Shown: positions 17,404-25,854 of the stretch, in pieces | Position numbering within the stretch: the first letter of the stretch is position 1 | Layout of the letters: every line of letters starts with the position of its first letter | Assembly: GCF_900112025.1 (NCBI RefSeq) | Contig: NZ_FOKL01000002.1 | Span: 644,339 to 708,338, forward strand | Reading direction: 5' to 3' | Length of the DNA: 64,000 nt | From: Janthinobacterium sp. 344 | GTDB taxonomy: Bacteria > Pseudomonadota > Gammaproteobacteria > Burkholderiales > Burkholderiaceae_D | Made by a program: the position numbers and the translations under genes | The notes under the pieces: generated by a model | Told to the model about the DNA's origin: nothing | The model's database searches: none | What the model saw: only the letters and a program-made list of their open reading frames with translations

Positions 17404-18801
17404 ATGGACCAGAAAGTCATCGTGCCGGTCGAAGCCGTGCTGACCAAATGCGTGTCCCTGCCCGTCGGCTATGTCCCCACCCCCTCGGCGCCTTACCGCG
17501 AGCACCGCAAGAATGCCCAGCTGACCTTGCAACCGGGTCCGCCCCGCCTCACGGAAGCGACGGCCCGCGGCGTAGCCGCCGTGCCTGTCGGCTCGCGCGT
17601 GCTGATCTGGAAGCAAGATCCGTCCGTCAGCGACCTGGGCACCCGCAAAGCTTTTTTGCCGGGCCTGATCCTGCAAGGCCCGCGCGACGCGCGCATCACC
17701 TTTGGCGAGCCGGGCATCGCCCAGGTCAGCCCGAACGCCTTCGGCGACTTCATCGTCTCGCCCAACACCGACCAGTTCGATGCCGTCCACACCTTCGCCA
17801 TCGTGCGCATGACGCTCACCATGTACCAGCGCGCCCTGGCCAGCAACGACACGGCGCCACCGCTGCCCTGGCAATGGAACAGTGCCAGCAACACGGCGCC
17901 CTTGCGCGTGTTTCCGCACGGTTTGCCGAATGTCATGAATGCCTATTACAGCCGCAGCGACAAGGCCCTCAAGTTCGGCGACTTCATTCCCAGCGGCGCC
18001 ACCGAGCGCGTCTATACCTGCCGCTCGCTCGACATCGTCTCGCATGAAACGGGCCATGCCGTGCTCGATGGCTTGAAGCCGAATTGGCTGCTCAGCAACA
18101 ACCCACCGCAGACGGGCGGCCTGCACGAGTCGTTCGGCGACCTGACCGCCATTTTTCTCGCCCTGTCGCAACTGGACCAGGTGGAAGCCGTGATCGCCCA
18201 GACCAAGTCCGACCTGCACGACAAAACCTTCCTGGCCGACCTGGCGGAGCAGTTCGGCCTGGCCCTGGGCCGCCCCAACGGCTTGCGCAATGCCGACAAC
18301 GACATCAAATTGTCCGAAGCGGGCACGGAAGTGCATGCCATCTCGCAGGTATTTACGGGCGCCATCTACGATATCCTGGCCGACATCTTCGCCCACGAAC
18401 GCCAGCCCCAGCTGGAAGACGACGCGGCCGTGCTGCACCGCTGCGGCGACTACCTGCGCAGCCTGGTCCTGCGCGCGCTGGTGGCATCGCCCGACCAGGC
18501 CGCCACATATGCGGACGTGGCCAGCCACATGCTGAGCATCGCCGAGGCCGACGGCAACAGCGCCTACCTGGATTTCATCCGCAACAGTTTTACCGTACGC
18601 GAGGTGTTCAAGGCCAATGCCATGACGGAAGATGGGCAGCAGACGTTTGCCGCCGATGTCGTCGACGAAGAAGGCGCCGTGCAAGACCGGCGCGCCTGCT
18701 GCGGTACCATGAATCATGCGGAATACAGCGAATCGGATCAATTGCTCGAAGCGGAGCGCGAAGCGCTGGCGGCCTGGTGCCGCAGTTACGGCGCCCGCTA
18801 G
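17404..18801 (+). CDS. Cytoplasmic M4-like (gluzincin) zinc metallopeptidase
   Basis: 465 residues without signal peptide. The zinc motif HETGH (214-218) and the downstream LHESFGDLTAI (Glu242) match the thermolysin-clan pattern HExxH...E, where the second glutamate is the third zinc ligand. Relatives such as protealysin are intracellular proteases. The first 200 residues do not look like a standard thermolysin N-domain, so this is a divergent subfamily. The start follows a GGGAG ribosome site. The next gene encodes an emfourin-like protein, the known inhibitor type for protealysin-like enzymes, which supports the protease assignment. Confidence 0.82.
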   Translation: MDQKVIVPVEAVLTKCVSLPVGYVPTPSAPYREHRKNAQLTLQPGPPRLTEATARGVAAVPVGSRVLIWKQDPSVSDLGTRKAFLPGLILQGPRDARITFGEPGIAQVSPNAFGDFIVSPNTDQFDAVHTFAIVRMTLTMYQRALASNDTAPPLPWQWNSASNTAPLRVFPHGLPNVMNAYYSRSDKALKFGDFIPSGATERVYTCRSLDIVSHETGHAVLDGLKPNWLLSNNPPQTGGLHESFGDLTAIFLALSQLDQVEAVIAQTKSDLHDKTFLADLAEQFGLALGRPNGLRNADNDIKLSEAGTEVHAISQVFTGAIYDILADIFAHERQPQLEDDAAVLHRCGDYLRSLVLRALVASPDQAATYADVASHMLSIAEADGNSAYLDFIRNSFTVREVFKANAMTEDGQQTFAADVVDEEGAVQDRRACCGTMNHAEYSESDQLLEAEREALAAWCRSYGAR

Positions 18802-18855
18802 GCGCCAGCGCGCCCACGCGACTGCAGCCGCCACCCGCGGCAGGCTGCATGACGC

Positions 18856-18887
18856 CCACCACCACCACCACCACCACCACCACCACC
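18856..18887. repeat. (CCA)10 trinucleotide repeat
   Basis: Ten uninterrupted CCA units lie between the protease stop and the emfourin-like start, ending about 16 bases before that start and just before its ribosome site (GGGAG). It is outside both reading frames, so slippage would alter spacing in the leader rather than a protein. Confidence 0.85.
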
Positions 18888-18903
18888 CACAGCAGGGAGC
18901 ACC

Positions 18904-19191
18904 ATGAAAATTTCAGCCCGCAGCAGCGGCGGCTTTGCCGGCCTGAGCGAACAGTATGACATCGATACGCAAGCCCATCCGGCCGGACCCAGCCTGGAGG
19001 CGGCCCTGGCCAGCAGCGGCTTTTTCACACACGACCAGGCCACGAACGAACACGCGGGTGCCGACATACCGCATTGGCAAATCACGGTCGATGCCCCCGC
19101 CGCCCGCCGCACGCTGACGTTTGCCGAGGATGGCAGCGCTGAAAATGCGCGTTGGCAACAGCTGGTGGCAAAAATCCGCGCCAGTGCCTGA
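18904..19191 (+). CDS. Emfourin-like protealysin inhibitor
   Basis: 95 residues beginning MKISARSSGGFAGL, which matches the start of emfourin-family proteins (a conserved SGGFAG segment after the first strand). The helix SLEAALASSGFF and the later ...WQITVDAPAARRTLTFAEDG strands also fit, and the end has a short helix. Emfourin binds and inhibits protealysin-like M4 proteases and is encoded beside them. Position directly after the zinc protease supports this. Ribosome site GGGAG. Assignment is from memory of the family pattern. Confidence 0.7.
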   Translation: MKISARSSGGFAGLSEQYDIDTQAHPAGPSLEAALASSGFFTHDQATNEHAGADIPHWQITVDAPAARRTLTFAEDGSAENARWQQLVAKIRASA

Positions 19192-19510
19192 TTTTTCAGC
19201 CATGGATTGATTTGCGCAAAACAAAAGCACCACAGCCCAGCCCACTGTGGTGCCGGCATCGCGACAGGCGACATCGGGGGACTGTCGCTTTCTTGTCGCG
19301 TTCTTCCTGGCAACGTCCCGGAAAGTCGCTGAATTGCACGCTCTGCGCCGCAACGCAGGTGGCAAAAAATGAATTTGCTTATATGTATTGTATATAAGCG
19401 GGATTTGTGAGAAATAGCGAATTGCCTTAAAATACAATGCTTTGCTTTAGTATGCGCCGCCGAGGTTCCTGCAGGCGCTACAGCACCTCCCCCAAATTGA
19501 TAGGACTGTT
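19192..19510. other. Intergenic region upstream of fdxA with a dyad
   Basis: About 320 bases with no convincing gene. It holds an inverted repeat GCTTATAT-N7-ATATAAGC (19377-19399). A possible promoter, TTGTGA (19405-19410) with TAAAAT (19428-19433) at 17 bases, overlaps the downstream side of the dyad, so the dyad could be an operator for fdxA. The sequence does not match Fur, FNR or LexA boxes. Confidence 0.4.
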
Positions 19511-19834
19511 ATGACCCACGTTGTCACCGAATCCTGCATCGCCTGTCGCTATACCGACTGCGTCGATGTCTGCCCGGTAGATTGTTTCCGGGAAGGCCCA
19601 AACTTCCTGGCAATCGACCCGGACGAATGTATTGACTGCGCAGTCTGCGTGGCAGAGTGCCCGGTGAACGCGATTTTCGCGGAAGAAGACGTGCCGGGCG
19701 ACCAGCAAGCCTTCATCAAGATCAACGTTGACCTGGCGCGTAACTGGCCGTCGATCACCAAGACGAAGGCTGCCTTGCCGGAAGCCGAGCAATACAAGGA
19801 CGTCAAGGACAAGCTGGACATGCTGGTGCGCTAA
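19511..19834 (+). CDS. fdxA: FdxA-type 7Fe ferredoxin
   Basis: 107 residues. The first cluster region has Cys9, Cys12, Cys17, Cys21 and Cys25 (the [17 protein letters not shown] arrangement with a five-residue insert typical of 3Fe-4S plus 4Fe-4S ferredoxins). The second is [12 protein letters not shown] (Cys40, 43, 46, 50). The extended C-terminal tail ending near KDKLDML is characteristic of FdxA. It carries electrons in the cytosol; its partner here is unknown. A strong terminator follows. Confidence 0.95.
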   Translation: MTHVVTESCIACRYTDCVDVCPVDCFREGPNFLAIDPDECIDCAVCVAECPVNAIFAEEDVPGDQQAFIKINVDLARNWPSITKTKAALPEAEQYKDVKDKLDMLVR

Positions 19835-19860
19835 GACGCGATCCCCGGCAAGCCAGCAAT

Positions 19861-19887
19861 AAAAAGCAGCGGAAACGCTGCTTTTTT
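19861..19887. terminator. Bidirectional terminator after fdxA
   Basis: AAAAAGCAGCG and CGCTGCTTTTTT form a perfect stem with a GAAA tetraloop, about 27 bases past the fdxA stop. T-runs on both strands make it usable in either direction. Confidence 0.93.
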
Positions 19888-20060
19888 ACTTTTAAAGCAT
19901 GTTTGCAGGTCTGTCTACGCAACTGTGGCGCGAATGTGCACAGTTGCGCAAACTGTGGATCTATGCGCGGTAAAGCACATTTTGTCCTCAACAAACATCG
20001 TAAAATTGGATTATGATATTTGAGCCGATATTGGCGCTTGGAATCAAACAAGGACTCTAT

Positions 20061-21281
20061 ATGCTTTACCAACTGCACGAACTGCAACGCTCTTTCCTCA
20101 CTCCGGTGATGCAATGGGCAGACATGTCCTCCAAGTTATTTACCAACCCGGTTTCTCCACTGGCCCACACCCCGTTTTCGCAACGCATCGCAGCCGGCTA
20201 CGAGTTGATGTACCGCCTTGGCAAAGACTACGAAAAACCACAATTCGACATCAAATCCGTTCTCGTCCAAGGCGAGAGCGTCGACATCCTTGAACACGTT
20301 GTCGTGACAAAACCGTTCTGCCGCCTGATCCACTTCAAAAAAGAAGCCACTGGCTTGCAACAGCCCAAAGTTTTGCTGGTTGCCCCCCTGTCCGGTCACC
20401 ACTCGACCCTGCTGCGCGATACCGTGCGCGGCTTGCTGGCCGAGCACGATGTCTACATCACCGACTGGACGGACGCGCGCATGGTACCGCTGACGGAAGG
20501 CCCGTTCCACCTGGACGACTACATTTATTATGTACAGGAATTCATCCGCCTGCTGGCACCGGACCTGCACGTCATTTCCGTCTGTCAACCGACCGTGCCC
20601 GTGCTGGCCGCCATCTCGCTGATGGCGACGGCCAAAGATCCGCACATGCCGAAAACCATGACCATGATGGGCGGCCCGATCGACCCGCGCCGCTCGCCCA
20701 CGCAAGTGAACAACCTGGCGACGGAAAAGAAATTCTCGTGGTTTGAAAACACCGTGATCTACGCGGTGCCGCCGAACTACCCGGGCTTTGGCCGCAAGGT
20801 GTATCCGGGCTTCCTGCAGCACGCGGGCTTCATCGCCATGAACCCGGGCCGCCACGCGCAAAGCCACCGCGAGTTCTACATGCACCTGGTGACGGGCGAC
20901 GACGAGCCGGCGGAAGGCCATCGCCAGTTCTACAACGAGTACAACGCCGTGCTGGACATGCCGGCCGAGTACTACCTGGAAACCATTAAAACGGTTTTCC
21001 AGGAATTCAGCCTGCCGATGGGCACTTGGAAAGTGGGCGGCCAGCTGGTGCGTCCGCAAGACATCACCAACGTGGCGCTGTTCACGGTCGAAGGCGAGCT
21101 GGACGACATTTCCGGCGCCGGCCAGACGCAGGCGGCACACGACCTGTGCTCCGGCATTCCCGCCGAGATGCAGCAAGACTTCGTGGCGCCGAAATGCGGC
21201 CACTACGGCATTTTCTCGGGCCGCCGCTGGCGCGAGATCATTTGCCCGAAAATCGGTGAATTCATCCAGAAGCATTCCTGA
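20061..21281 (+). CDS. phaZ: Intracellular polyhydroxybutyrate depolymerase PhaZ
   Basis: 406 residues starting MLYQLHELQRSF, the characteristic PhaZ1-type N-terminus, with an AAGGA ribosome site. The nucleophile region is SVCQPT with Cys175 in place of the usual lipase-box serine, as in PhaZ1 of Cupriavidus; the C-terminal CGHYGIFSG supplies the histidine. It should break down stored PHB to release hydroxybutyrate oligomers. The reading frame extends 16 codons upstream, but the family start is clear. Single gene with a strong terminator. Confidence 0.95.
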   Translation: MLYQLHELQRSFLTPVMQWADMSSKLFTNPVSPLAHTPFSQRIAAGYELMYRLGKDYEKPQFDIKSVLVQGESVDILEHVVVTKPFCRLIHFKKEATGLQQPKVLLVAPLSGHHSTLLRDTVRGLLAEHDVYITDWTDARMVPLTEGPFHLDDYIYYVQEFIRLLAPDLHVISVCQPTVPVLAAISLMATAKDPHMPKTMTMMGGPIDPRRSPTQVNNLATEKKFSWFENTVIYAVPPNYPGFGRKVYPGFLQHAGFIAMNPGRHAQSHREFYMHLVTGDDEPAEGHRQFYNEYNAVLDMPAEYYLETIKTVFQEFSLPMGTWKVGGQLVRPQDITNVALFTVEGELDDISGAGQTQAAHDLCSGIPAEMQQDFVAPKCGHYGIFSGRRWREIICPKIGEFIQKHS

Positions 21282-21303
21282 TCCGGATTGCCCCCCCCCA
21301 AGA

Positions 21304-21337
21304 CGCCACGCCAGTTGACACTGGCGTGGCGTTTTTT
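21304..21337 (+). terminator. Terminator after phaZ
   Basis: A perfect 11-base stem CGCCACGCCAG/CTGGCGTGGCG with a six-base loop is followed by six T. Confidence 0.93.
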
Positions 21338-21347
21338 CATGCCCGGA

Positions 21348-22025
21348 TCATGCGCGCTCGATCTTCACCGTGGGCCGTGTATTGACGAAGATCTGCTCCA
21401 CTCTCGGCTCGCCCGGCCCCGGCTTCTTCATCGCATAGCCATTCACGGGCTGCGAACGGTTCACCCACAGCGCGTAATACAGGTGGTCGGCACGCGGATC
21501 TTCCGTGTTCGGGTGGATCAAGATGGTCAGGCCCAGGCTGTTGAGCTGCAGCCATGGCACGATCACCGGTAACAGCTCATTGGTAAAGCCGAAATAAAAC
21601 GACGGCGTCACGTGCGGGCCGCGCGGCTCCAGGTTCCAGTCGCCCAGCTCGATCCGGAAGCGCTCGGCCGCCCACTTGCGTATCAGCGCCGCCTTCTGGT
21701 AGCTGTCTTCGTCAAAATAGATATGCGCGTGATAGCTCTCGATATCCGTGTAGGCGCGCGGCGCCGACGGCAAGGTTTCCTCGCCGGGCCGCACGCTGAC
21801 GGGGCGCGGCGTGGGCGCCGTGTCCGTATGCTCGCCCCACGGGCTTTTCCCGGGCGCCGGTTTCGCGCGCTTGACGCCGCCGTCCTGCGCCAGCGCCGTG
21901 CCCGCCAGCCCCGAGGCGGCCAGCGCCGCCACCAGGCCGCCGCCGCGCAAGACCGTGCGGCGCTGCGGCGAAAGGAGATTGGCCCATTCCAGATCGATGG
22001 CGGCGTGTTGATTGTGTTCAGACAT
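21348..22025 (-). CDS. Exported (Tat-type) DOPA 4,5-dioxygenase family protein
   Basis: 225 residues. Near residue 22 a twin-arginine motif (RRTVLR) precedes a hydrophobic stretch ending ALAQ, a Tat-type signal for folded cofactor proteins. The mature part has the DOPA-dioxygenase pattern: YHAHIYFDE, GPHVTPSFYFGF and ILIHPNT, with the histidines expected to hold iron for extradiol ring cleavage. Most family members are cytosolic, so export is unusual. The TonB receptor gene lies immediately upstream in the same direction (43-base gap), suggesting co-transcription. Confidence 0.78.
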   Translation of the reverse strand: MSEHNQHAAIDLEWANLLSPQRRTVLRGGGLVAALAASGLAGTALAQDGGVKRAKPAPGKSPWGEHTDTAPTPRPVSVRPGEETLPSAPRAYTDIESYHAHIYFDEDSYQKAALIRKWAAERFRIELGDWNLEPRGPHVTPSFYFGFTNELLPVIVPWLQLNSLGLTILIHPNTEDPRADHLYYALWVNRSQPVNGYAMKKPGPGEPRVEQIFVNTRPTVKIERA

Positions 22026-22067
22026 AGGATTTCCTGTTCTTGATGATCGGTAGAGGGATGGGGAAAA

Positions 22068-24632
22068 TCAGAACGAAACGGTGGCGCGGGCGTAGTAATA
22101 GCCGCCGAGCACGCCCAGCGGGCCAGAGTTGTCGTAAGCCCCCGTGTACTGCGCCAGATTCGCGGCACTGCGCGCCTCGCGCGGCACCTGGCTGGGCTTC
22201 TGGTCGAAAACGTTATTGGCGCCCACCGTCACGTTGATGCGCTGGCTGATGGCATAGCCGACGCTGAGGTCCGTCACGAAGGCCGCCTTCAACTGGTAAT
22301 CGCCGCCCGTGATGGCGTTCAGGCGCTTGAGCTTGCCGTAGCGCGTCTCGCGCAAGTTGAACGTCCAGCCCCCTTTTTCATACGCCACGGTGACAATTTC
22401 CTTGTCGCGCGGCGCGCGGTACAGCAAGTCGTATTCGGCCGCTTTGCTCAGGGTGCCGATGTTCGGCAAGCCTTGCAGTACGGCCGGCAGCGCTGCCTTG
22501 CCCACCAGGCTCGTATGGTTGAAATTCGCCGCCGCCGTCCAGCGCAGCTTGCCCTCGGCCACGCGCAGGACATCCTCGGCCGTGAAATCGATGCCGCGTG
22601 TGCGCGTGTCGCCTACGTTGGCAAAGTAATGCGCCACCAGGCCATTGCCCACCGTCAGCCCCGCCGAACGCAGCAGGTTCTCGATCACCTTGGCTTGCGC
22701 CGCCGTCAGGGGCCGGCCGCTGCCGTCGAGCGCCACGCCCGAGCTGCGGTCGATGCCGATATTCGACGACACGCCCAGCCGGTCGCTGACCTTGATCTGG
22801 TATGCATCGACGGCCAGGCGCAGGGTGGCCGTGGGATTGAACGTCAGGCCGGCCGACAGGTTCGTCGATTTTTCCGGTTTTAACGCTTGCGCCCCCAGGG
22901 CCCGCGCGGCGGCGGAGTTCGGCTGCGCCAGGGTGTAGGGCACGCCCGCATGGTCGGAGGTGTTCGAATATGATTGCGTCACCAGGCTCGGCGCATGGAA
23001 ACCGTTGCTGATGGTGCCGCGCACGGCCACGGCGGACGTAAGGTCATGGCGGGCGGACAAGCGGCCCGTCGTCTTGCTGCCGAAATCCGAATACTTTTCG
23101 GCGCGCAGGGCCGTGTCGAGCAGCCATTGCGGCGCCAGTTTCACGCCCAGGCCGATGTACGCGGCATAGCTGTGGCGCGCCGTGTCGGACGCATCGACAG
23201 GCAGGTAGCCGGCCAGCGCGGACGAGCCGCTGCCCTGCCAGGAGGCGGGCTCGCCCGGGCTGCGCCGCTGCGTTTCATGCGAGTACTCGAGGCCGATGCT
23301 CAGGTCGGCCGGCTCGCCCAGGCCCAGCGGCACGGGACGGCGCGCATCGGCATTGGTGGTCGAGCGGCTGTAGCGCTGATTGCCGATATAAAAATCCGTC
23401 TTGCCGCCAGGATAAGTGAGCGAGTAATTGGCCGAGTTCTCCACACCCACATCGATGTCGTCGCGGCCATAGGTGCTGCTGATATCCCAGCTCCAGCCCG
23501 CCGCTTCGCCCTTGACGCCACCCGTCAGCGAAAAATCGTTTTCGCTCGTCGTTTCATATGGCGTGAAGCCGTCGGGATACACGGCCAGCAAGCCGCGGTT
23601 GTTATTGAAGATGGTGTTGGGCAGGCGGAAATTCTGTGCCGAGCGGGCGTCGCGGTGGGCGTAGGTGCCGAAACCGTACAGTTGCACGTCGGACGACAAG
23701 TCATAGCCAAGGTTGGCGCTGAGCGACGTCGTCGTGCTTTGCGGCACGCCCGTATTGCGCCACGGATTGCCGTTGCGCGTCGCCTCGGCCGGGTTCGGCG
23801 AAGCGCCGGCCGGCAGGCTGTTATTCGGTCCCAATTTCACCAGCTGGCCGTCGCTGTTGCGCACGGCCGGATACGACAGGTAGGCGGGGTTCAAGCCGAA
23901 GTTGCGCACGGCGATGCCCTGGCGCTGGACTTCGGCGCCGAAATGGGCAAAGCCGTGTTCGCCCAGGCGCGTGCCACCGTCGATGCGCGCGGAACCGTTG
24001 CTGCCGTCGCCATCGTAAGTGGAACCGAGCTGCGTGCTGAAGCTGCCCTTGTCATCGGCCTTCAGGATGATGTTGATGACGCCGGCGATGGCGTCGGAAC
24101 CATAAATGGCGGAGGCGCCGTCGCGCAGGATTTCCACGCGGGCAATGGCGCCCGTGGGGATCAGGGCCAGGTCGGTGGCGACGGAGCCGGGAAAGCCGTC
24201 CTCGTTGACGATGGCCGTCGTATGGCGGCGCTTGCCATTGACCAGCACCAGGGTATGCGAGGGATCGAGGTTGCGCAGCTGGCCGGCGCGCACGATGCTG
24301 CCCAGGTCGGGCTGCACGCGTGCAGGCAGGTTAAACGACGGCAAGGCCGTATCGAGCGCGTCGAGCAAGTTCAGTTTCCCCGTCGCCAGCAGCTGCTGGG
24401 CGCTAAGCACGTCGATTGGCGCGGCGCTGTTGGCCACCGTGCGGCCCGCGCCGCGCGCGCCCGTGACGATGATGGTGTCCAGCGGGCTGGCGCCCGGCAC
24501 GCCGTCGCCCCCCGGCACCGCCTGTGCATGGGCCGCCCCGGGCGCCGCCAGCACGAGCACGGCCAAGGAGACGGCTTGCGACAGGCGCTGCAAGCGCGGA
24601 GCAGGACCTGGCTTGTGAATCAGTTGCAACAT
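22068..24632 (-). CDS. TonB-dependent outer-membrane receptor
   Basis: 854 residues: signal peptide ending near AHAQA, a plug domain with DTIIVTGARGAGRTV, VNGKRRHTT and the RVEILRDGASAIYGSDAIAGVINI plug motif, then a 22-strand barrel ending in an aromatic residue (ARATVSF). The lack of a long N-terminal extension argues against a signal-transducing type. The ligand is unknown; the adjacent DOPA-dioxygenase-like gene hints at a catechol-containing compound. Start at 24632 is set by a GAAAGGA ribosome site. Confidence 0.93.
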   Translation of the reverse strand: MLQLIHKPGPAPRLQRLSQAVSLAVLVLAAPGAAHAQAVPGGDGVPGASPLDTIIVTGARGAGRTVANSAAPIDVLSAQQLLATGKLNLLDALDTALPSFNLPARVQPDLGSIVRAGQLRNLDPSHTLVLVNGKRRHTTAIVNEDGFPGSVATDLALIPTGAIARVEILRDGASAIYGSDAIAGVINIILKADDKGSFSTQLGSTYDGDGSNGSARIDGGTRLGEHGFAHFGAEVQRQGIAVRNFGLNPAYLSYPAVRNSDGQLVKLGPNNSLPAGASPNPAEATRNGNPWRNTGVPQSTTTSLSANLGYDLSSDVQLYGFGTYAHRDARSAQNFRLPNTIFNNNRGLLAVYPDGFTPYETTSENDFSLTGGVKGEAAGWSWDISSTYGRDDIDVGVENSANYSLTYPGGKTDFYIGNQRYSRSTTNADARRPVPLGLGEPADLSIGLEYSHETQRRSPGEPASWQGSGSSALAGYLPVDASDTARHSYAAYIGLGVKLAPQWLLDTALRAEKYSDFGSKTTGRLSARHDLTSAVAVRGTISNGFHAPSLVTQSYSNTSDHAGVPYTLAQPNSAAARALGAQALKPEKSTNLSAGLTFNPTATLRLAVDAYQIKVSDRLGVSSNIGIDRSSGVALDGSGRPLTAAQAKVIENLLRSAGLTVGNGLVAHYFANVGDTRTRGIDFTAEDVLRVAEGKLRWTAAANFNHTSLVGKAALPAVLQGLPNIGTLSKAAEYDLLYRAPRDKEIVTVAYEKGGWTFNLRETRYGKLKRLNAITGGDYQLKAAFVTDLSVGYAISQRINVTVGANNVFDQKPSQVPREARSAANLAQYTGAYDNSGPLGVLGGYYYARATVSF

Positions 24633-24758
24633 ACGAAAACATCCTTTCAAAAGTCGTCACCACAGTGGCTGCAGACTAAAGGATGGACAAACAAACAAGA
24701 ACGAATGGTTTCGTATTTGGATATTTCGTTTTGGCAACGAACAACAGGTGGCCGTGCT

Positions 24759-25580
24759 TCAGGGAATCGCGGGGGCGCTTGCCAGGCTCTGGTCGAGCCG
24801 CTTCCAGTAATCACGCTCCAGCCTGGCCGTATCGACGTCGCGCGCGGCCTCGTTGAAGCGTTTTTGCTGCGCCGCCCCTTCCGCAGTGCGCTGGAAGCAG
24901 ACATGCACGGGACGCTCCTTGAACACGGTATCGATGAGGCCGATGCGCTCGCGGTCCGCCTTGCTGAAGTCCCGGCTCATCAGCAAGTGCTGCGCGACAT
25001 GGCGCTCGATGACGATGACCCGGTAGCGCTTGATCAGCAATTTCTTCAGGTTGGTGGCATCGTTCAACCCCTCTTCCGTCTTCAGCTCGCCGCGTGCCGC
25101 CATGGCATCGAACTGCTCGCCGTTGGCGTAGCCGGCCACGGTGCCAATGCGCAGCCCGCGCATCTCGCCCAGGCTGGCGCCAGGCGGGCCATCCTCCTTC
25201 AGGTAGGCCAGCACACTTTGAGTATTGCCAACGGGAACAGAGAAATGGCAGAGTTTTTCGCGTTCCGGCGTGCGCCATACGGCCAGGAAGCCGGCGTAGC
25301 GAGGACTGGTCAAGCCGAACTGCATGGCCCGCTTCCAGGGAAAATAGTCATATTGGGCCACATAGCCCAGGCGCGCGAAGATGGAGCTGACCATGGCGCC
25401 AGACAAGCCGTCGGCAGGCAAGCTGCGGGAAATGAATGGTGGCCAATCCTCGGCCGCCAGGCGCACGATGCGTGAGGAGGCCGGTGCCGACGTGACGGCA
25501 TCCGCCTGGCCGTGCGCAAGGGCTGGCGTGGAAGAGAGCAACAAACAGAGGGGCAAACCAACTGTCCGGAGGAAACGCAT
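24759..25580 (-). CDS. Periplasmic amino-acid-type (SBP_bac_3) binding protein
   Basis: 273 residues with a signal peptide (cleavage near ALAHG) and a type II periplasmic-binding fold: LAAEDWPPF near the start, GLSGAMVSSIFARLGY, and MRGLRIGTVAGYANGEQFD. No ABC permease or ATPase adjoins it, and proteins of this sort are often orphan sensors or binding components. It lies upstream of the TonB receptor on the same strand, 126 bases away. Its own leader contains a terminator-like hairpin. Confidence 0.82.
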   Translation of the reverse strand: MRFLRTVGLPLCLLLSSTPALAHGQADAVTSAPASSRIVRLAAEDWPPFISRSLPADGLSGAMVSSIFARLGYVAQYDYFPWKRAMQFGLTSPRYAGFLAVWRTPEREKLCHFSVPVGNTQSVLAYLKEDGPPGASLGEMRGLRIGTVAGYANGEQFDAMAARGELKTEEGLNDATNLKKLLIKRYRVIVIERHVAQHLLMSRDFSKADRERIGLIDTVFKERPVHVCFQRTAEGAAQQKRFNEAARDVDTARLERDYWKRLDQSLASAPAIP

Positions 25581-25678
25581 GCTTTGCTCCTTTGGCCTGG
25601 CGCGCCTTCATGCGGGCGCGGCGACAGGACTGGCGGTCGGCTTACTAAAATTGTTCTTGATTAAAATCATGCTCCCAC

Positions 25679-25722
25679 AAAAAAAAGAATTTTCAAAGTT
25701 GTTTATTTGCACTTTGAAATTC
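25679..25722 (-). terminator. Terminator-like hairpin in the leader of the binding-protein gene
   Basis: On the minus strand an AT-rich stem of about 12 pairs (25722-25711 with 25699-25687, one bulge) is followed by eight T (25686-25679). It lies about 100 bases before the binding-protein start with no minus-strand gene upstream to terminate. It could therefore be an attenuator, or the 3' end of a small RNA. Confidence 0.5.
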
Positions 25723-25854
25723 TTCATGGAAATAAAATAGACAGTGCCTGCGCCCTCGTGCCAGGCCCGATGGCTGGGCAATTCCCTTGCGCCTGGCAGG
25801 TTTTTACTTGTGCGTGCGCCAGATGGCCGATAATGACGTTTTACCGTATTGAAG

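Noticed and set aside
18849..18959. ATG-started frame reading the CCA repeat as polythreonine
   Set aside because: It is out of frame with the inhibitor gene, and it is an artefact of the repeat.
22974..25475. 833-codon plus-strand frame opposite the TonB receptor and binding protein
   Set aside because: Spans two real genes and their gap on the other strand; no protein-like features.
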